Below are positions 32,506-43,553 of a stretch of DNA of 64,000 bases, in pieces (position 1 is the first letter of the stretch; each line of letters starts with the position of its first letter). Both the position numbers and the translations under genes were made by a program. Under the pieces are notes generated by a model, which ran no database searches, had not been told where the DNA came from, and saw only the letters and a program-made list of their open reading frames with translations. Source of the stretch: Cryoendolithus antarcticus (lineage: Eukaryota; Ascomycota; Dothideomycetes; Cladosporiales; Cladosporiaceae); NCBI GenBank assembly GCA_002077065.1, contig NAJO01000027.1:186001-250000 (forward strand), read 5' to 3'.

Positions 32506-34335
32506 ATGTTGATGACTATCGTTCAGTCGCTGCTCAGAAATCACCAACACGACATGGAACCCACGCCAAAGCCCATCGTCGCCTTGCCAGCACCACTCCC
32601 ATGGTCGCATTCGCTAGATCTTGGCGGTGCAAGAGACGCAGCGCCGGAAGAGCATACGATACAAGCAATCGACCTAGGTACCAACTGGACGGTCGGAGCT
32701 AGCCACGGGGAAGGCAGGCCAATAGATGCCTCCGGCTCCCCAGCTGAGGGCGATAACACCACTACCATGCCTCAGCCCAATGGTTTTACAGACACGAAGC
32801 CGAGTTAGAGACTTGGCGAAACGTCCCCAGCGTCGATCTTCGACCAAACTGATTTTCCACCCCTGGGTCTCCACGGTGGCCGGATGAGCAAAGCCGCCCA
32901 CCGCCGAAGAGCTCGCCAGACCGAACGTGTGACGGCAACAACTTCGACTGTACAGCCTCTCATATCTGGCCTGATCGACACAACGAACGAACGGTCGCCA
33001 TCTGCTTTGCGTGAACCTACGGCAACTGTCCCTGAGCCTTTTCAGGTTGTTTTAGCTGGTATCGTGGACTTCGCAGAGCACGCAGAGACTACAGTATTCG
33101 AAGCGACGACGACCGCCTGTGATCCTTTGGCACCTGTATCAGCCAGTGTCGTGGACCAATTGGGGTATGGAGAGATCCACTCGGACATGGTAACGACGAA
33201 TGCTACACGGCCCTTAACACCAGACAGTGCAGTGAAGGAGAATCTGAGTCCGTCGCCCTCGCCGAAATTCAGTGTCGACGCCCATTCCGAGCGCGGCCAT
33301 TCATCCTCGGCCCTTCAGGCTATTGAGCAATCGCAGCGTACTGATTCTCTGTCGCCTTCACGTTTTAGTCCTGACAAGGAGTGGAAAGCTGCGGGACTTG
33401 CGGCGATCCTCGATACAACCGGAGCCGACACGAGTTCGTCCACATCAGCGTCACTTGCGGGAAGCGAGGGTACCTCCAGCAATACAGCTCTTGACGACTC
33501 AGACACGGTGGACAGTGGAACGGTCTCGGATGAAGCGTGTGTTCGCACAATCTCGCCCGCGCCAGCATCACCCACAGACCGCTACAGTGCCTCCACAAAC
33601 GCAGCGGTGAGTGCCTTCAAAGCGGCTATCCACGCAAGGGTCACGTATGGAACGTTTGTCGACACGAGTGCGCCCGTGCTCGCATCACCTCGATTGAGCG
33701 AGAGCACGCCTGAGGACACATTTGTTGATGACTCGGTAGCGGACGGCGGTGTGACGGTCTCGGATGAAGCATATCCCGGAATCAATTCACCCACGCCGGC
33801 AGCAATTCCTGCAAGCGAAAGCACCTCTGAGGACCTGATAATCCATGAGTCGCAGGTGGACGACAGAGCAACGAACTCTGACCCAGCATGTGACCACATA
33901 AGCACGCCTGTGCCGGCACCACTCCCCGCGAACGAGGATACTCCAAAGGTCACGACTCCAGCGCCATCCATCTCATCTCCCCAACCTACTCCCACAGGTT
34001 TGACAAAGGGCCGACTTCCAACGCTCGACGCCATGGTGGCTTGCGGCTATCTCAGAGTTATAGCAGGATCCTCGGCCGATGAGTATATCAAGGAACCCTT
34101 CGAAAAACCCGAGGAGAAGGAGGTGCCAGCGCCTCCACGAGAGGAACCACTGGCCTTCGATGATCGGCCGCATTACCTTTGGGCGGACATCGCTTACTAC
34201 GATAAGCGACATCAAGTACACGTTAAGAAGCTCCCAGAGGCGCCAGTCGCGGCCGCAACGAGGAGGGGTGTGTGCGATGAAGCACGTCTTGAGACGCCGG
34301 CTTGCGGGTACTCGGGGTGCGTAGGATGGATGTAG
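32506..34335 (+). CDS. Low-complexity protein of unknown function, disputed intron
   Basis: Two frames in the same phase, 32506-32808 and 32884-34335, are separated only by a TAG at 32806. Between the stop and the next Met the frame encodes TSPASIFDQTDFPPLG, which looks like genuine protein. A phase-compatible 48-nt intron (32783-32830, GTTTTA...CCCCAG) would remove the stop and give about 593 aa; a 153-nt version from 32678 also fits. Otherwise translation starts at 32884 (483 aa) or the gene is broken. The protein is Ser/Thr/Pro/Asp-rich with a degenerate repeat (VSDEACVRTISPAPAS, VSDEAYPGINSPTPAA, DPACDHISTPVPAP). It ends in a more ordered segment (LPTLDAMVACGYLRVIAG; HYLWADIAYYDKRHQVHVKKLP). 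There is no known domain. Confidence 0.5.
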
Positions 34336-34542
34336 TCGTTGCGGACAGGAGTTCAGGCAGCCATTCGTTGTTCACGAAGTCGGGCACTCTGAGCGTGCTT
34401 GGAGCACGGGACGGTATGCATGAACGAGCGTATGTAGCGGAAGGAGACAAGGCAGCTGTTCGAAGAGCGCGAACAGGGTAGTAATTTGCCTTCTTAGGGC
34501 GGACGTACCACAGGAGCTTGCCTAAGTCCACTGGGGCCAGAC

Positions 34543-36585
34543 TCAATCAATCTCCATCAACACATCCACCACAGCATCTAACCAACCCTCCCACCACTTT
34601 ACCTCCTTCCTCCCCACAACCGCCTGTACCACCGCCCTCCTCGCTCTGCCTTCGCCCTCAGTCTCACCCTCCTTCCCACCTTCCATCCACTCCCGTTCTA
34701 CCTTCTCCACCGCGCGCCTCACAATGGCATCTTCGTCCTCATCACCGTACAACTCACACCTCTCGCATTGGCTGCACTTTCCTCCAGCAGGCCTAAAGTG
34801 CTGGCAGAAGTGCTGGTAGCCTTCCTTCGCGGTGATCTCGCAGCGACAGGTGTAGCACATCGTGTAGCCGCAATTGCAAACTAGCTTATTGCAGCCTGAT
34901 GCTTTGACGAAGGACAAGTGGCAGCGCGGGCAAGTTCGCTTGATTGCTGCGGTGGCGGAGGTCTCGATGAGGGTGCGGAGGGAAGTGCGCGCATTGGAGA
35001 AGCAGGTGTGCTGGTCGATCCAGGGTGCGAGACAGGTGGTGCAGGTCGTTGTGGCGCACCCTGGGTCGAGGCATCGGAATTTGGGTGACCGGCGGTGAGT
35101 GCGGACGCGGGTGTAGGAGGATTGGAGGATCGCGATGAATGGAGGAAAGATGTGAGAGAGGAGGTAGAGGACGGAGGCGAAGAGGAGAAGAGGAGCAACG
35201 AAGAAAGTAGAGATGATTGCGGAGATGATGAGGAGTACTTGAACCCCAGGTGGTGCACGGGAGAAGACCAGGCGTGATATGTCCTTCGCAGGTCGCCAAG
35301 TCGGCCGCGGAGGATCCTCGACTTCTGCGTAGTCGCAGAGTGGGCAACGTCGCAGTGGTATCTGACTCTTGGCCAGTGCTTGCCCTGAGAGACGCTTCTG
35401 AAACTCGTTCCAGACGTCTTCAGTGCCTGATATGTCCAGAGCCCGCTCCGCAAGTTGTCTTGGGATGGCACCTTGGCATTCAGCAGAGCTCGGTGCAAAG
35501 CATCGCAATGTAGATTTGTCCCAGTGAACGCTTCGTGCCCAGCCTTGACCGTAGACAGCTTCGTTCGTTGTCCGTAGAATACACTCGAAGCATAGACAGT
35601 GACACAGATCATCGCATGTGGCGAGGCTCTCGAATGGAACAGAAGCAAAGCAGCACTCACAGTCGAAGGTCGCCTCAGCCTCCTCCGCTTCGGTCTCGTT
35701 GAGCTCTTTTGCTAGCGCGAGGTCGGCAGAGAGCTGATACTGCCTGATCTTGGTGATGACCGGTGCAACGAACAGTTCGTGAAGCTCGCGATCCAGCACT
35801 GTGCTTCCAGTCTGACGCACGGCGGGGACACTGGCGTTTGCGTGAGCTCCATCCGCCCGCCAGAAGAGCGCAGGATGGTCTTGCTCAGCTACTGGAGCAG
35901 CTCGCCTCGTCCAGAACATTGGCAGGGTGAGTGGAAAGCGCCATGCCTTGCCCACGAGTTGTTGCAAAGTGGGTCGCGACTGAGTGTAGGATGCGTTGTT
36001 CTCCGCCATGACGGCCTTGATCGTCGAGTGACTCAACGTCTTAAACTCTTGATACAAGAGCTGCTTCACGGCTGTTTGATATTGCTCGCCCCGAAAGGTC
36101 TCCTCCAATAGCAAGGACCTCCGTTGTCGGGACGGCGCAGAGACAGCGCCAGTCGCGGCGTGTTCCTTCGTCGGCAGCCTCAGCATCTGAGCAGCCCTTA
36201 CTCGCATACCGGAGCCCACGGCATCTCTTCTACGCGTGAGCAGTCTCTCAGCGACTATCTGTGCCCTGCTGTCCTCGCTGACCCGCTCTAGCATCTCGCG
36301 CAAGGCCTCGACCTCAACATCAGGAAACGCATCCACGAGTGTCCCTAGGGCAGCGTTGAGCCCTTCCAGCTGCTCTCGGTCTGCCTCTGTCACGTGGTCT
36401 GGCTGCACTTGATCTGGGTCATACAGTGGAGTGCTTGTCTCACTGATGTCGGCGCTGCGAAATGGTCTGAAGAAGTCGGCCTTGCTCTTCCACAGGCGGC
36501 GCATCTGCGGGATAGGGACGTGGTCCATGATGTGTGGGCTCTCCACGGTAGACCATGCGCCCTTGTATGGGTGGGCTAGATCCAA
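34543..36585 (-). CDS. RBR E3 ubiquitin ligase, RNF216-like, with membrane insertion
   Basis: Intronless, 680 aa. A CUE-like segment (LVDAFPDVEVEALREMLE) lies at about 83-118. RING1 is at about 309-372 (CECC...CDDLCHCLCFEC...C), followed by IBR and RING2 (about 552-580, CPRC...ASGC...CNCGYTMCYTC). The Cys at about 565 in ASGC is at the place of the catalytic Cys that takes ubiquitin as a thioester. The overall order matches RNF216/TRIAD3. Unusually, the IBR is split. RRCPLCDY at 412-419 is separated from FRCLDPGC...CTTCLAPW by about 80 residues that include one or two membrane helices (LLIISAIISTFFVAPLLLFASVLYLL). This would anchor the ligase in a membrane. The short intergenic gap suggests a 3' end close to the previous gene. 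Confidence 0.88.
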   Translation of the reverse strand: MDLAHPYKGAWSTVESPHIMDHVPIPQMRRLWKSKADFFRPFRSADISETSTPLYDPDQVQPDHVTEADREQLEGLNAALGTLVDAFPDVEVEALREMLERVSEDSRAQIVAERLLTRRRDAVGSGMRVRAAQMLRLPTKEHAATGAVSAPSRQRRSLLLEETFRGEQYQTAVKQLLYQEFKTLSHSTIKAVMAENNASYTQSRPTLQQLVGKAWRFPLTLPMFWTRRAAPVAEQDHPALFWRADGAHANASVPAVRQTGSTVLDRELHELFVAPVITKIRQYQLSADLALAKELNETEAEEAEATFDCECCFASVPFESLATCDDLCHCLCFECILRTTNEAVYGQGWARSVHWDKSTLRCFAPSSAECQGAIPRQLAERALDISGTEDVWNEFQKRLSGQALAKSQIPLRRCPLCDYAEVEDPPRPTWRPAKDISRLVFSRAPPGVQVLLIISAIISTFFVAPLLLFASVLYLLSHIFPPFIAILQSSYTRVRTHRRSPKFRCLDPGCATTTCTTCLAPWIDQHTCFSNARTSLRTLIETSATAAIKRTCPRCHLSFVKASGCNKLVCNCGYTMCYTCRCEITAKEGYQHFCQHFRPAGGKCSQCERCELYGDEDEDAIVRRAVEKVEREWMEGGKEGETEGEGRARRAVVQAVVGRKEVKWWEGWLDAVVDVLMEID

Positions 36586-37222
36586 TGCAAATGCATGATA
36601 GGTGATTTGATGTGAACACGAGAAAGATGAGGCCTCGGCGAACTCAGTACCTAGGTAGCGTAAGCGAAGGATGCAGCCAAGGAAAGCTTGATGCCTCTAC
36701 GTTGTCCATATCTTCGACCTGCTAAAGCTGCGCCCTTCGATGCCACGGAGCGTTGCACTGCATTATTACAGGTGATTGATCGAGCCACGTTGGAAAAGTG
36801 TGGACGCCTCTCCAGCGTCGTGGGTGGACGAGGCGATCAGGCCACCCACCTGTGCAGCCGTCCCGTCCTGCAAGGCCTCCCATGGCTCGACTCCATAGCT
36901 CCACACCAGCTGAAGACATCTTGAACCTACTCACGGCGGTATCGTTCAGCAGTCAATGCACCAAAGTATCTCAACGGATCTTGAGTTCGACTGAAACTCA
37001 GAAGCAGTGGGTTTACGAGAAGCTAGTCCAACATTACAAATGTCGACGGACCATTTCGTCGCTCGATCTGTTCTCGGTAGGTGGTACTGTGGCGAGCTGA
37101 AGGCCCACGATCACTATAAGTATAGCCCTTTCCGCCTTGTATCTACTCCCAGCGTCGCTTGTACTATGTAGTCCAGCTTCCCGACCTGCGAATCCCGCAG
37201 ACTCGCAACACACAACACCAAC
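36586..37222. promoter_or_regulatory. Divergent promoter region, RBR ligase / P450
   Basis: About 640 bp between two divergent starts. No specific element is identified beyond an AT-containing CTATAAG near 37117. Confidence 0.4.
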
Positions 37223-39431
37223 ATGCACGAGTTCAGCGGAGATCGCAGCGTCTCGCCCACAAGTCTTGCCCTACTACTACTCCCCGTAGCCTCCGTAGCC
37301 GCCCTTATCTACACCGCAGTCTATCGGCTGTACTTGAGCCCACTCGCGAAGTTCCCGGGACCCAAACTTGCAGCACTCTCGTCGGCTTACACATTCTACT
37401 ACGACGTCGTAAAGCGTGGCAAATTACCGTTCGAGCTTAAGCGGCTTCACGAGGAGTATGGTGGGTTTGGCATGCTCAGCGCAAGCCACGGTCCGATGCT
37501 GATCAAGGGCAGGACCGATCATCCGCATCACACCGCATGAACTCCATGTTGTTGACCCTGACTTTTTTGATGTCCTACAAGGTGGCAGTGGCGAAAAGCG
37601 AGACAAGGATATCACCGCACTCAGTGGATTTGGCCTCACCAGATCTGTCATTGCTGCAAAAGGGCACGATCTACACCGTATGCGCAGAGCAGCACTGAAT
37701 CCGTTTTTCTCGAAGCAAGCCGTCGTTCGACTGGAGGCTCGGACGATACGTGCGAAGATCGACAAGCTCTGCGAGAAGTTCAAACGATACCAGGAGACCA
37801 ACGAGCCGGTCAATCTTGAGCATGCCTTCGTGGCGATGACCACGGACATCATGTAAGTGCTTCCGATGTAGCCACATCTTATATCTCGAAACCCCGACGA
37901 CCTTCTATGCCGCTTCCAGTGTAGCCACGAAAGCAAAGCCGCTGTCGTAGTCGCGAAGAAGTACGCACGGCTTTGCAGTGCTATGGCTGTCGTTATAGCG
38001 TCTCATCAGCGCCGCTGTGCAATGCTGCGCTGTCGCAAGGTAGATGACAGCGGTGCTATCAATGTTCAAGATTCATGGAGAAGCTGATATGAGCCCAGAC
38101 AGTCTGGCTGACCACAGACAGGACCGAATACTCTTTCAATCAATGTTACAATCATCTCGATAAGCCAGGCTTCTTCCCGGAGTATTCCAAACTGCTCATC
38201 ACAACAGCCGAGTCCTCGAACTTATTCCGTTACTTCCCCTTCATCATCGACTGGCTCATGGCTTCGCCGCCATGGCTGGTCGCAAAGATGGATCCCTCTC
38301 TGACACCTTTGATTGGCATGAAGTCTGATCAGAAGGCCATTATCGAGCGAGTCCAGGAAAGCTTGAGTTGTGGCGAGAAGGACGAAAAGAAGAGGACGAT
38401 CTTCCATGATCTCATTGAGTCAGAAGTTCTGCCACCGGCAGAAAGGTGAGTCTCCTCATACGAAGAGCCCAAGTCTGCTCGCTCGAAGGAGCGGGGGTGC
38501 TTTGTGCGGCTATCCTGCGCATCATGGCCACCTTGTCACGTTTATCACGCTCGAGGGAGATTGCCGTACGGTCAGCTCGAAGATCTTACCTCTCTCGATG
38601 ATAGTGTGACAGGGCAGTCGGTTGTCGTTGTGCAGTGAAACGACACTCAAGCTAGAGAACCGCCAGGAGAGAGAATCCGGCCTTGCAACCAAGCGAACAC
38701 GCAAAGATACACACTGACTCCGAACATCAGATCCACACAGCACCTAGTAGAAGCGGGCCAAATCATCGTCTCCGCCGGGTCAGTCACCACAGTCCACTTC
38801 CTCAAGACGATCCTCTACTTCATCGTCGCAAATCGTCCCATCCTGGAGCGACTGACGGCCGAGCTCAAGCAAGCAATCCCAAACGCTTCCGAGATTCCGC
38901 CAACACACGTTCTCGAGGCACTACCATATCTCACAGCCGTCATTAAGGAATGCTCCCGATTCTGCGATGGAGCATCTAGTCGCTTAGCGCGCATTGTGCC
39001 GGATCGGGAGCTCCAGTTCCAGCAGTGGACGATTCCGCGGGGTACTTCTGTGAGCATGTCTTCCTGGATACAGCATCACAATCCGGATGTGTTTCCGGAT
39101 CCGGATACATTTGATCCGCAGCGGTGGCTTGGTGATAGAAAGCTTGATAAGTATCTGGTGAACTTCAGCAAGGTAAGTAAAGAGCACTCGCGATCTAGGC
39201 GGCTGACTGACTCGCGCTAACACGGGCTAGGGTGCTCGAGGCTGCTTGGGTATCAACCTCGCGCGCTCGGAAATGTATCTCACGACTGCTACGCTGATCA
39301 GGCGATTCGAATTCGAGCTGTTCGAGACGAGCCGAAGTGATGTAGACATGGCCCATGACTTCTTTGTGCCTTACTCCAGCGTCGACTCAAAGGGCGTGCG
39401 GATGCTTGTCAAGAAGAGCATCCCTGTTTAG
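37223..39431 (+). CDS. Cytochrome P450 monooxygenase, microsomal type
   Basis: Five exons: 37223-37460, 37513-37852, 38122-38445, 38731-39172 and 39231-39431; 514 aa. An N-terminal anchor ([16 protein letters not shown]) precedes [14 protein letters not shown] and the substrate-entry region [16 protein letters not shown], wording typical of fungal trichodiene-oxygenase-like P450s. The ExxR motif is ECSR, the PERF-like motif is FDPQRW, and the haem-binding loop is FSKGARGCLG with the thiolate Cys. The I-helix reads AGSVTT in place of AGxxT. Introns 2 and 3 are 269 and 285 nt, far longer than any other intron in the window. The substrate is unknown. Confidence 0.9.
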
Positions 39432-39583
39432 AGGGAAGTATGAAAGCTTCATAGAGTCACGACGCTAGGTCACTGCTGCTATCCCTTGAGCTGCGAATAT
39501 GGATCTCTGGTGCTGCACATACAAGGAGTATTGCAACACGTCAACTACAAACACCTCACAAAGTATCATCTCTACAGCCTGCT

Positions 39584-41136
39584 TCACTCCCGTATCAGAC
39601 AGGGCGCTGCCTTCCTTTCAACTTCTTGGCGCATAGCCGCCTTACTAGCCGATGCACCCTTAGCTACCCAAGTCACGTCATCTATAAGACCACGGGCATG
39701 TCTTTCCTCGGCAGACGGAACCTGGATGATCAAGGCAGCATGACTGTACTGCACACCAAGCGACGCTTCGTTTCCGTACTAATGCAAGATCAGCGCACGC
39801 ATGCCATAGCTTCCTATTACGACTTACCACGATGAAAGCAGCGCTTACTTCGCCGTGTCCTGGTTCGTTAAGCCAGACCAGTCGATGCTTCTTAACCTCG
39901 GCCTTTTCGCCGCTGTAAAGGTCCTTGAAGTCGTCTTGCTCGGTCTCACCATAAGTTTTGAAAGTCTGCAGCGGGTACAACTGCTCCGTATCGCTAGCTG
40001 CGGTCTCTTCGTTGTCAGAATCGGCCTCAAAGTCATCGCGTTCGTCAACATCATCCTCCTGATCTGTCTTCAACGTCGTGCCCACAGACACAGGGACTCG
40101 GAGTGCTCGCACAGCCTCCCAGACCTCCATGTCAGCTCCTTTGAGGCAATAGGGAAGCAGCTTCGAATACTGCTCATTTGCGTGGGGGTACATGTGATGT
40201 AGGTACACGCCCACACCGCCGCCCTCGAAGAGGAAGTAGGGGTCTGCGAACGCTGTTCGTAGCTGCTTATGGAACGGCAATGCAGCGCCATTGAGGCTAT
40301 GCGCGGCATTCGTTTGCAAGTCGTTCTTCGTGGTGGTGTAGAGATTGTACGTCAGTGTCATGCGATGACCGGCCGTTACCTCATGCACCTCGTGCTCGCA
40401 GTCGCTGTAGAATGCGGCCCATTGCACGGATGTTGCGGAGTTGTGCGACCACTGGAACCGCATGTTGCGGCCGGCATTTCGCACAGAGAGATCTCCACCT
40501 GTCTGTAGTCAGCGAATAGGCTCAAAGATACGACGAGCGTCACCAATGCTTGCCTTCGAACTTGCTCGGTAGGCACACCACCAGACTCCCAATCTGATCC
40601 TGTCCTCGAGGTGTGTCAACGTGCGGCTTGAAGGTTCCTGGCCCGCCTCCACCATACATATTCAGCTTGTAGAGCTCTGCTTTGACAGAGCGCTGCTCTT
40701 GGTACGAGGGAAGCAACAGTTGATCGATGATAGCCACGATTCTGCAGCTATAGGGGCAGAAGTCGGTACAAAAGTCCGAGGTGTCCAACTTGAGTGCCTT
40801 GCGGTACGTCTCATCTAGCACATCCTGACCTCTGAGACCAAATGTAGCGACTCCGCAGGTCTCGAGGAGTGACTGCTTGGCAGGGTCATCCTCAACGCAG
40901 GGCAGCTGTAACGTCTGTCCAAAGCCAGATTGGCCGAATCTGAGAGATACTGGAGGGACTGACGGTCCCAAGCACGGACCTGACGATTCTGATACAGCAA
41001 GCTGGCCACCGCATGAGAAAGTGACCTCGGATCGCCTTGATGAGATCAGGGATCTGAGATTGGCGACATGTTGCTCTTGTATATGATCTTCGAGAGATCC
41101 GCTAAGTGGTGACATGACGCCGCGTAAGCTTGCCAT
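39584..41136 (-). CDS. 2-oxoglutarate/Fe(II)-dependent dioxygenase (prolyl-4-hydroxylase-like)
   Basis: Three exons: 41136-40554, 40498-39828 and 39778-39584; 482 aa. Intron 1 has a GC donor (G|GCAAGC) and AG acceptor. This is the only junction that yields the conserved LPSKFEGGDLSVRNAG reading; a GT junction nearby breaks the frame or the motif. Iron ligands are HVD in FKPHVDTPRG and the His in CEHEVHEV. The 2OG-binding Arg is in GHRMTLTYNL. The C-terminal part has YGNEASLG and YSHAALIIQVP, typical of a fungal family of large 2OG oxygenases. It is convergent with the P450 (150 bp between ends). Substrate unknown. Confidence 0.88.
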
Positions 41137-41647
41137 TGAGTGTGAGAATCCGTGTATTACTGTACTCGAACCAAAACTTGAGAGATACAATACTCGTCTT
41201 TGGGTATTGCTAGGTACTGGTTGGGCTGGGATGTGTCTGTTAGTGGAAGCAAGGAGAGCCACTTGAGTTTCTCGGAAGCAAAGGAAGGATAAGGGAATGA
41301 AGTCGACCTCGAGCAATCGTTTGATGCAGCGACCTTATACTACTGATCTACCGCTCCTCTCCAATTGTCATTGCCGGATTCTTGATCGGCGTAGAGTGCG
41401 AGACTTATCGATCTGAATGGACGGCTGCCTGCCGTTGCCTGCTGTAGGTGGTACAAGGGGTCCAACGATGGAGCTGGTGTAACCCGGGACGGAAGACTCC
41501 AACGCCGCAGCATGAGCCGATCCATAGTCTGTAAACAGACTTTCTAAGCTGTCCATCACCGGACAGAGCTAGTTCTGTTCATGTCGGATCCCAACTGGCG
41601 TACGTGACCATGTGAACGGGATACTGAATATCTGCGGCAGCGGATCT
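41137..41647. other. Intergenic, no gene seen
   Basis: About 510 bp between the start of the dioxygenase and the 3' end of the carotenoid oxygenase. Short frames only. Confidence 0.5.
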
Positions 41648-43553
41648 TTACAGCTTAGGAGAAGTTGCCGGGAGATGCAATCCGTGAAAGCCTAGCCCAA
41701 CTGGCCCATTGACGGTTGCTCTCGCCACCTCAGTCAAAGTCTTAGCATCCAGACACAGCATGTAGCTGTTTGATGCATCCCCATCGAAGACGACCACGAG
41801 AATGACACCATCGTCTTCATCAGTGGCGCCAGGACGTGGGATGAAGATGGGTTCGCCGGGAGTATGCCGAGCCTCTTCCCACATAGTCGTTGTGCCGTTC
41901 AGCATATCAGTCTTCCCGATCCCATCAAGGAACGATGATTTCCCTCGACTCAGCGCTGTGTACACGTATCGATGTGGCTTGAGGGCGTAGTGCGGGTTGA
42001 TGCGAGGTAGATCACCGCTAATCACGGCCATTGCTTTCTTGGCTGGTGCAGGCCGTTCTGTAGATTTCCCTTCGATGGCAACCTGTTCCAGGCGGTACCG
42101 TACCAGATGTGAGGTCGGGATGCTTTTGTCTGCTCCGCCCAAAGGCCGAGATTGAACAGCTTCGGTAGAGACAATGTATTCATAGCGCAACAGTTCCAGA
42201 ATCTTGGCGTCGGGCAACTCGACAAGTTCGCAGACTATGTCAACCATGTCGTTGTTGGCTCCCGTCTCCTCCCAGGCGTTGACTGTGTGGAAGCAGAAGA
42301 ATGCCGGGCTGGTGAACCGTTTGACCTGCAAGCTGCATGTCAGCTCAATCAATGAGGAAGAGGCGATAGCGACACTTACCACTCCACGCCCGTGCTTCCT
42401 GTCGATGACATACCAGTGTGTCTGAGCGTTCGGGTCGAATTCCAGCGCGTCGATGATGTTCCGCTCCCACAACATGGTCAATCCCATCCTGGTGAAGTAC
42501 GCCGGCCAAACACACAGCACCAAAAGGTTATCTGTCAATAAGAGGGAGTGGATGTAAGCTCCACGCACATCGCCACCAGTGATCTCGGCAAGGACTTCGG
42601 TTTTGCCGTCAGGACTGGCTCGGAATACTCTGTCTCACCCATCAGCTTGGTTCAAGATTGTTATACGCGACCATGACTGACTTGTAACAAGTCGTACGGC
42701 CTAGTGTGAGATTAAAGTTGAAGATGTCGCCGGTAGTACGATCGTGCGCTGCCTTTAGCGGACGGACGCGTTAGCACCTCTGGATATGCGCCTCGATGCA
42801 TTCACACTTACATGAGCTGCAGACATCTGACCAACTAGACCCGGGTCGATCGTAGCTTGTGTGGTAACGCCGAGCGGTTCGAGGGTGTCAGCATCGATAT
42901 GCTTAGCTGTCGTCGCGTCGGTGGATATCGTGATCAAGCGTCTGCCCGTCCGTCGCTTTTCGTCGATTGATGCAGCCTCCGCTGGTAGTGTCTCACGCAG
43001 TACGACACCCACGTTGCTGGAAAACGGGTCACTCGTCGTCGATGGCGCGAATACAGACTTGGCCTTGCGATATAGGGAGTCACAGGGGTCGCGCTGTCCA
43101 AAGGTGATACCGGCGCCGAGACTTCCAGTGTCTCTCGCAGTTGCCACCAGCTTCTCGACTTGCATGAAGGAAGAATAGGATACACGGTGGCAGGTACCAT
43201 CAGCTCCAGGGTGAATGTCGAACTTGTGCGTGGTGGTGAAGCCATCGAACCAGTGGTCTACCGCGAAAACGCCTTTCTTCGAGCCCGGAGCCTCGATCTT
43301 ATAGGCTCCTGGTCCGGTTCGATAGAGAGTGCCTGCCACGTACCCGGGGAAATGACCCACGACCGAGATGTCAACGGGAGTTCGGACGTCCGCGAAGTTC
43401 GCGTTGGCATTGAACTGAGCACGATGGTCAGTCACGCCCAGATATAGAGTCCTGAGCTGGTATCAAGTGGCTTACCGCGGCAGCATTCGGCCAGTCCTTG
43501 TAGTGCTGCTGCTTCTGGGTTTGCTTGTGGTCCATTTCCTGCGTCTCGTCCAT
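41648..43553 (-). CDS. Carotenoid cleavage dioxygenase (RPE65/CCD family)
   Basis: Five exons: 43553-43476, 43414-42812, 42752-42682, 42629-42380 and 42325-41648; 559 aa. Intron 4 is 54 nt without a stop, so the frame reads through it; its ends (GTAAGT, TTGCAG) and the gain of KHGRGVVKRFTSP support removal. N-terminal GHFPGYVAGTLYRTGPG is a family signature. All four iron-binding His contexts are visible: SAAH, YIHSLLLTDN, FCFHTVNAWEE and GFHGLHLP. Such enzymes cleave carotenoid or apocarotenoid double bonds with O2; fungal examples cleave beta-carotene or torulene. No carotenoid synthesis gene lies in the window. There is no signal peptide. Confidence 0.92.

Noticed and set aside
33582..34034. 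150-codon minus-strand frame inside the low-complexity gene
   Set aside because: Antisense shadow of a Ser/Thr/Pro-rich coding region, whose codon bias leaves the opposite strand open.
37223..43553. Full secondary-metabolite gene cluster
   Set aside because: No polyketide, peptide or terpene synthase, transporter or pathway regulator lies nearby; only three oxygenases.
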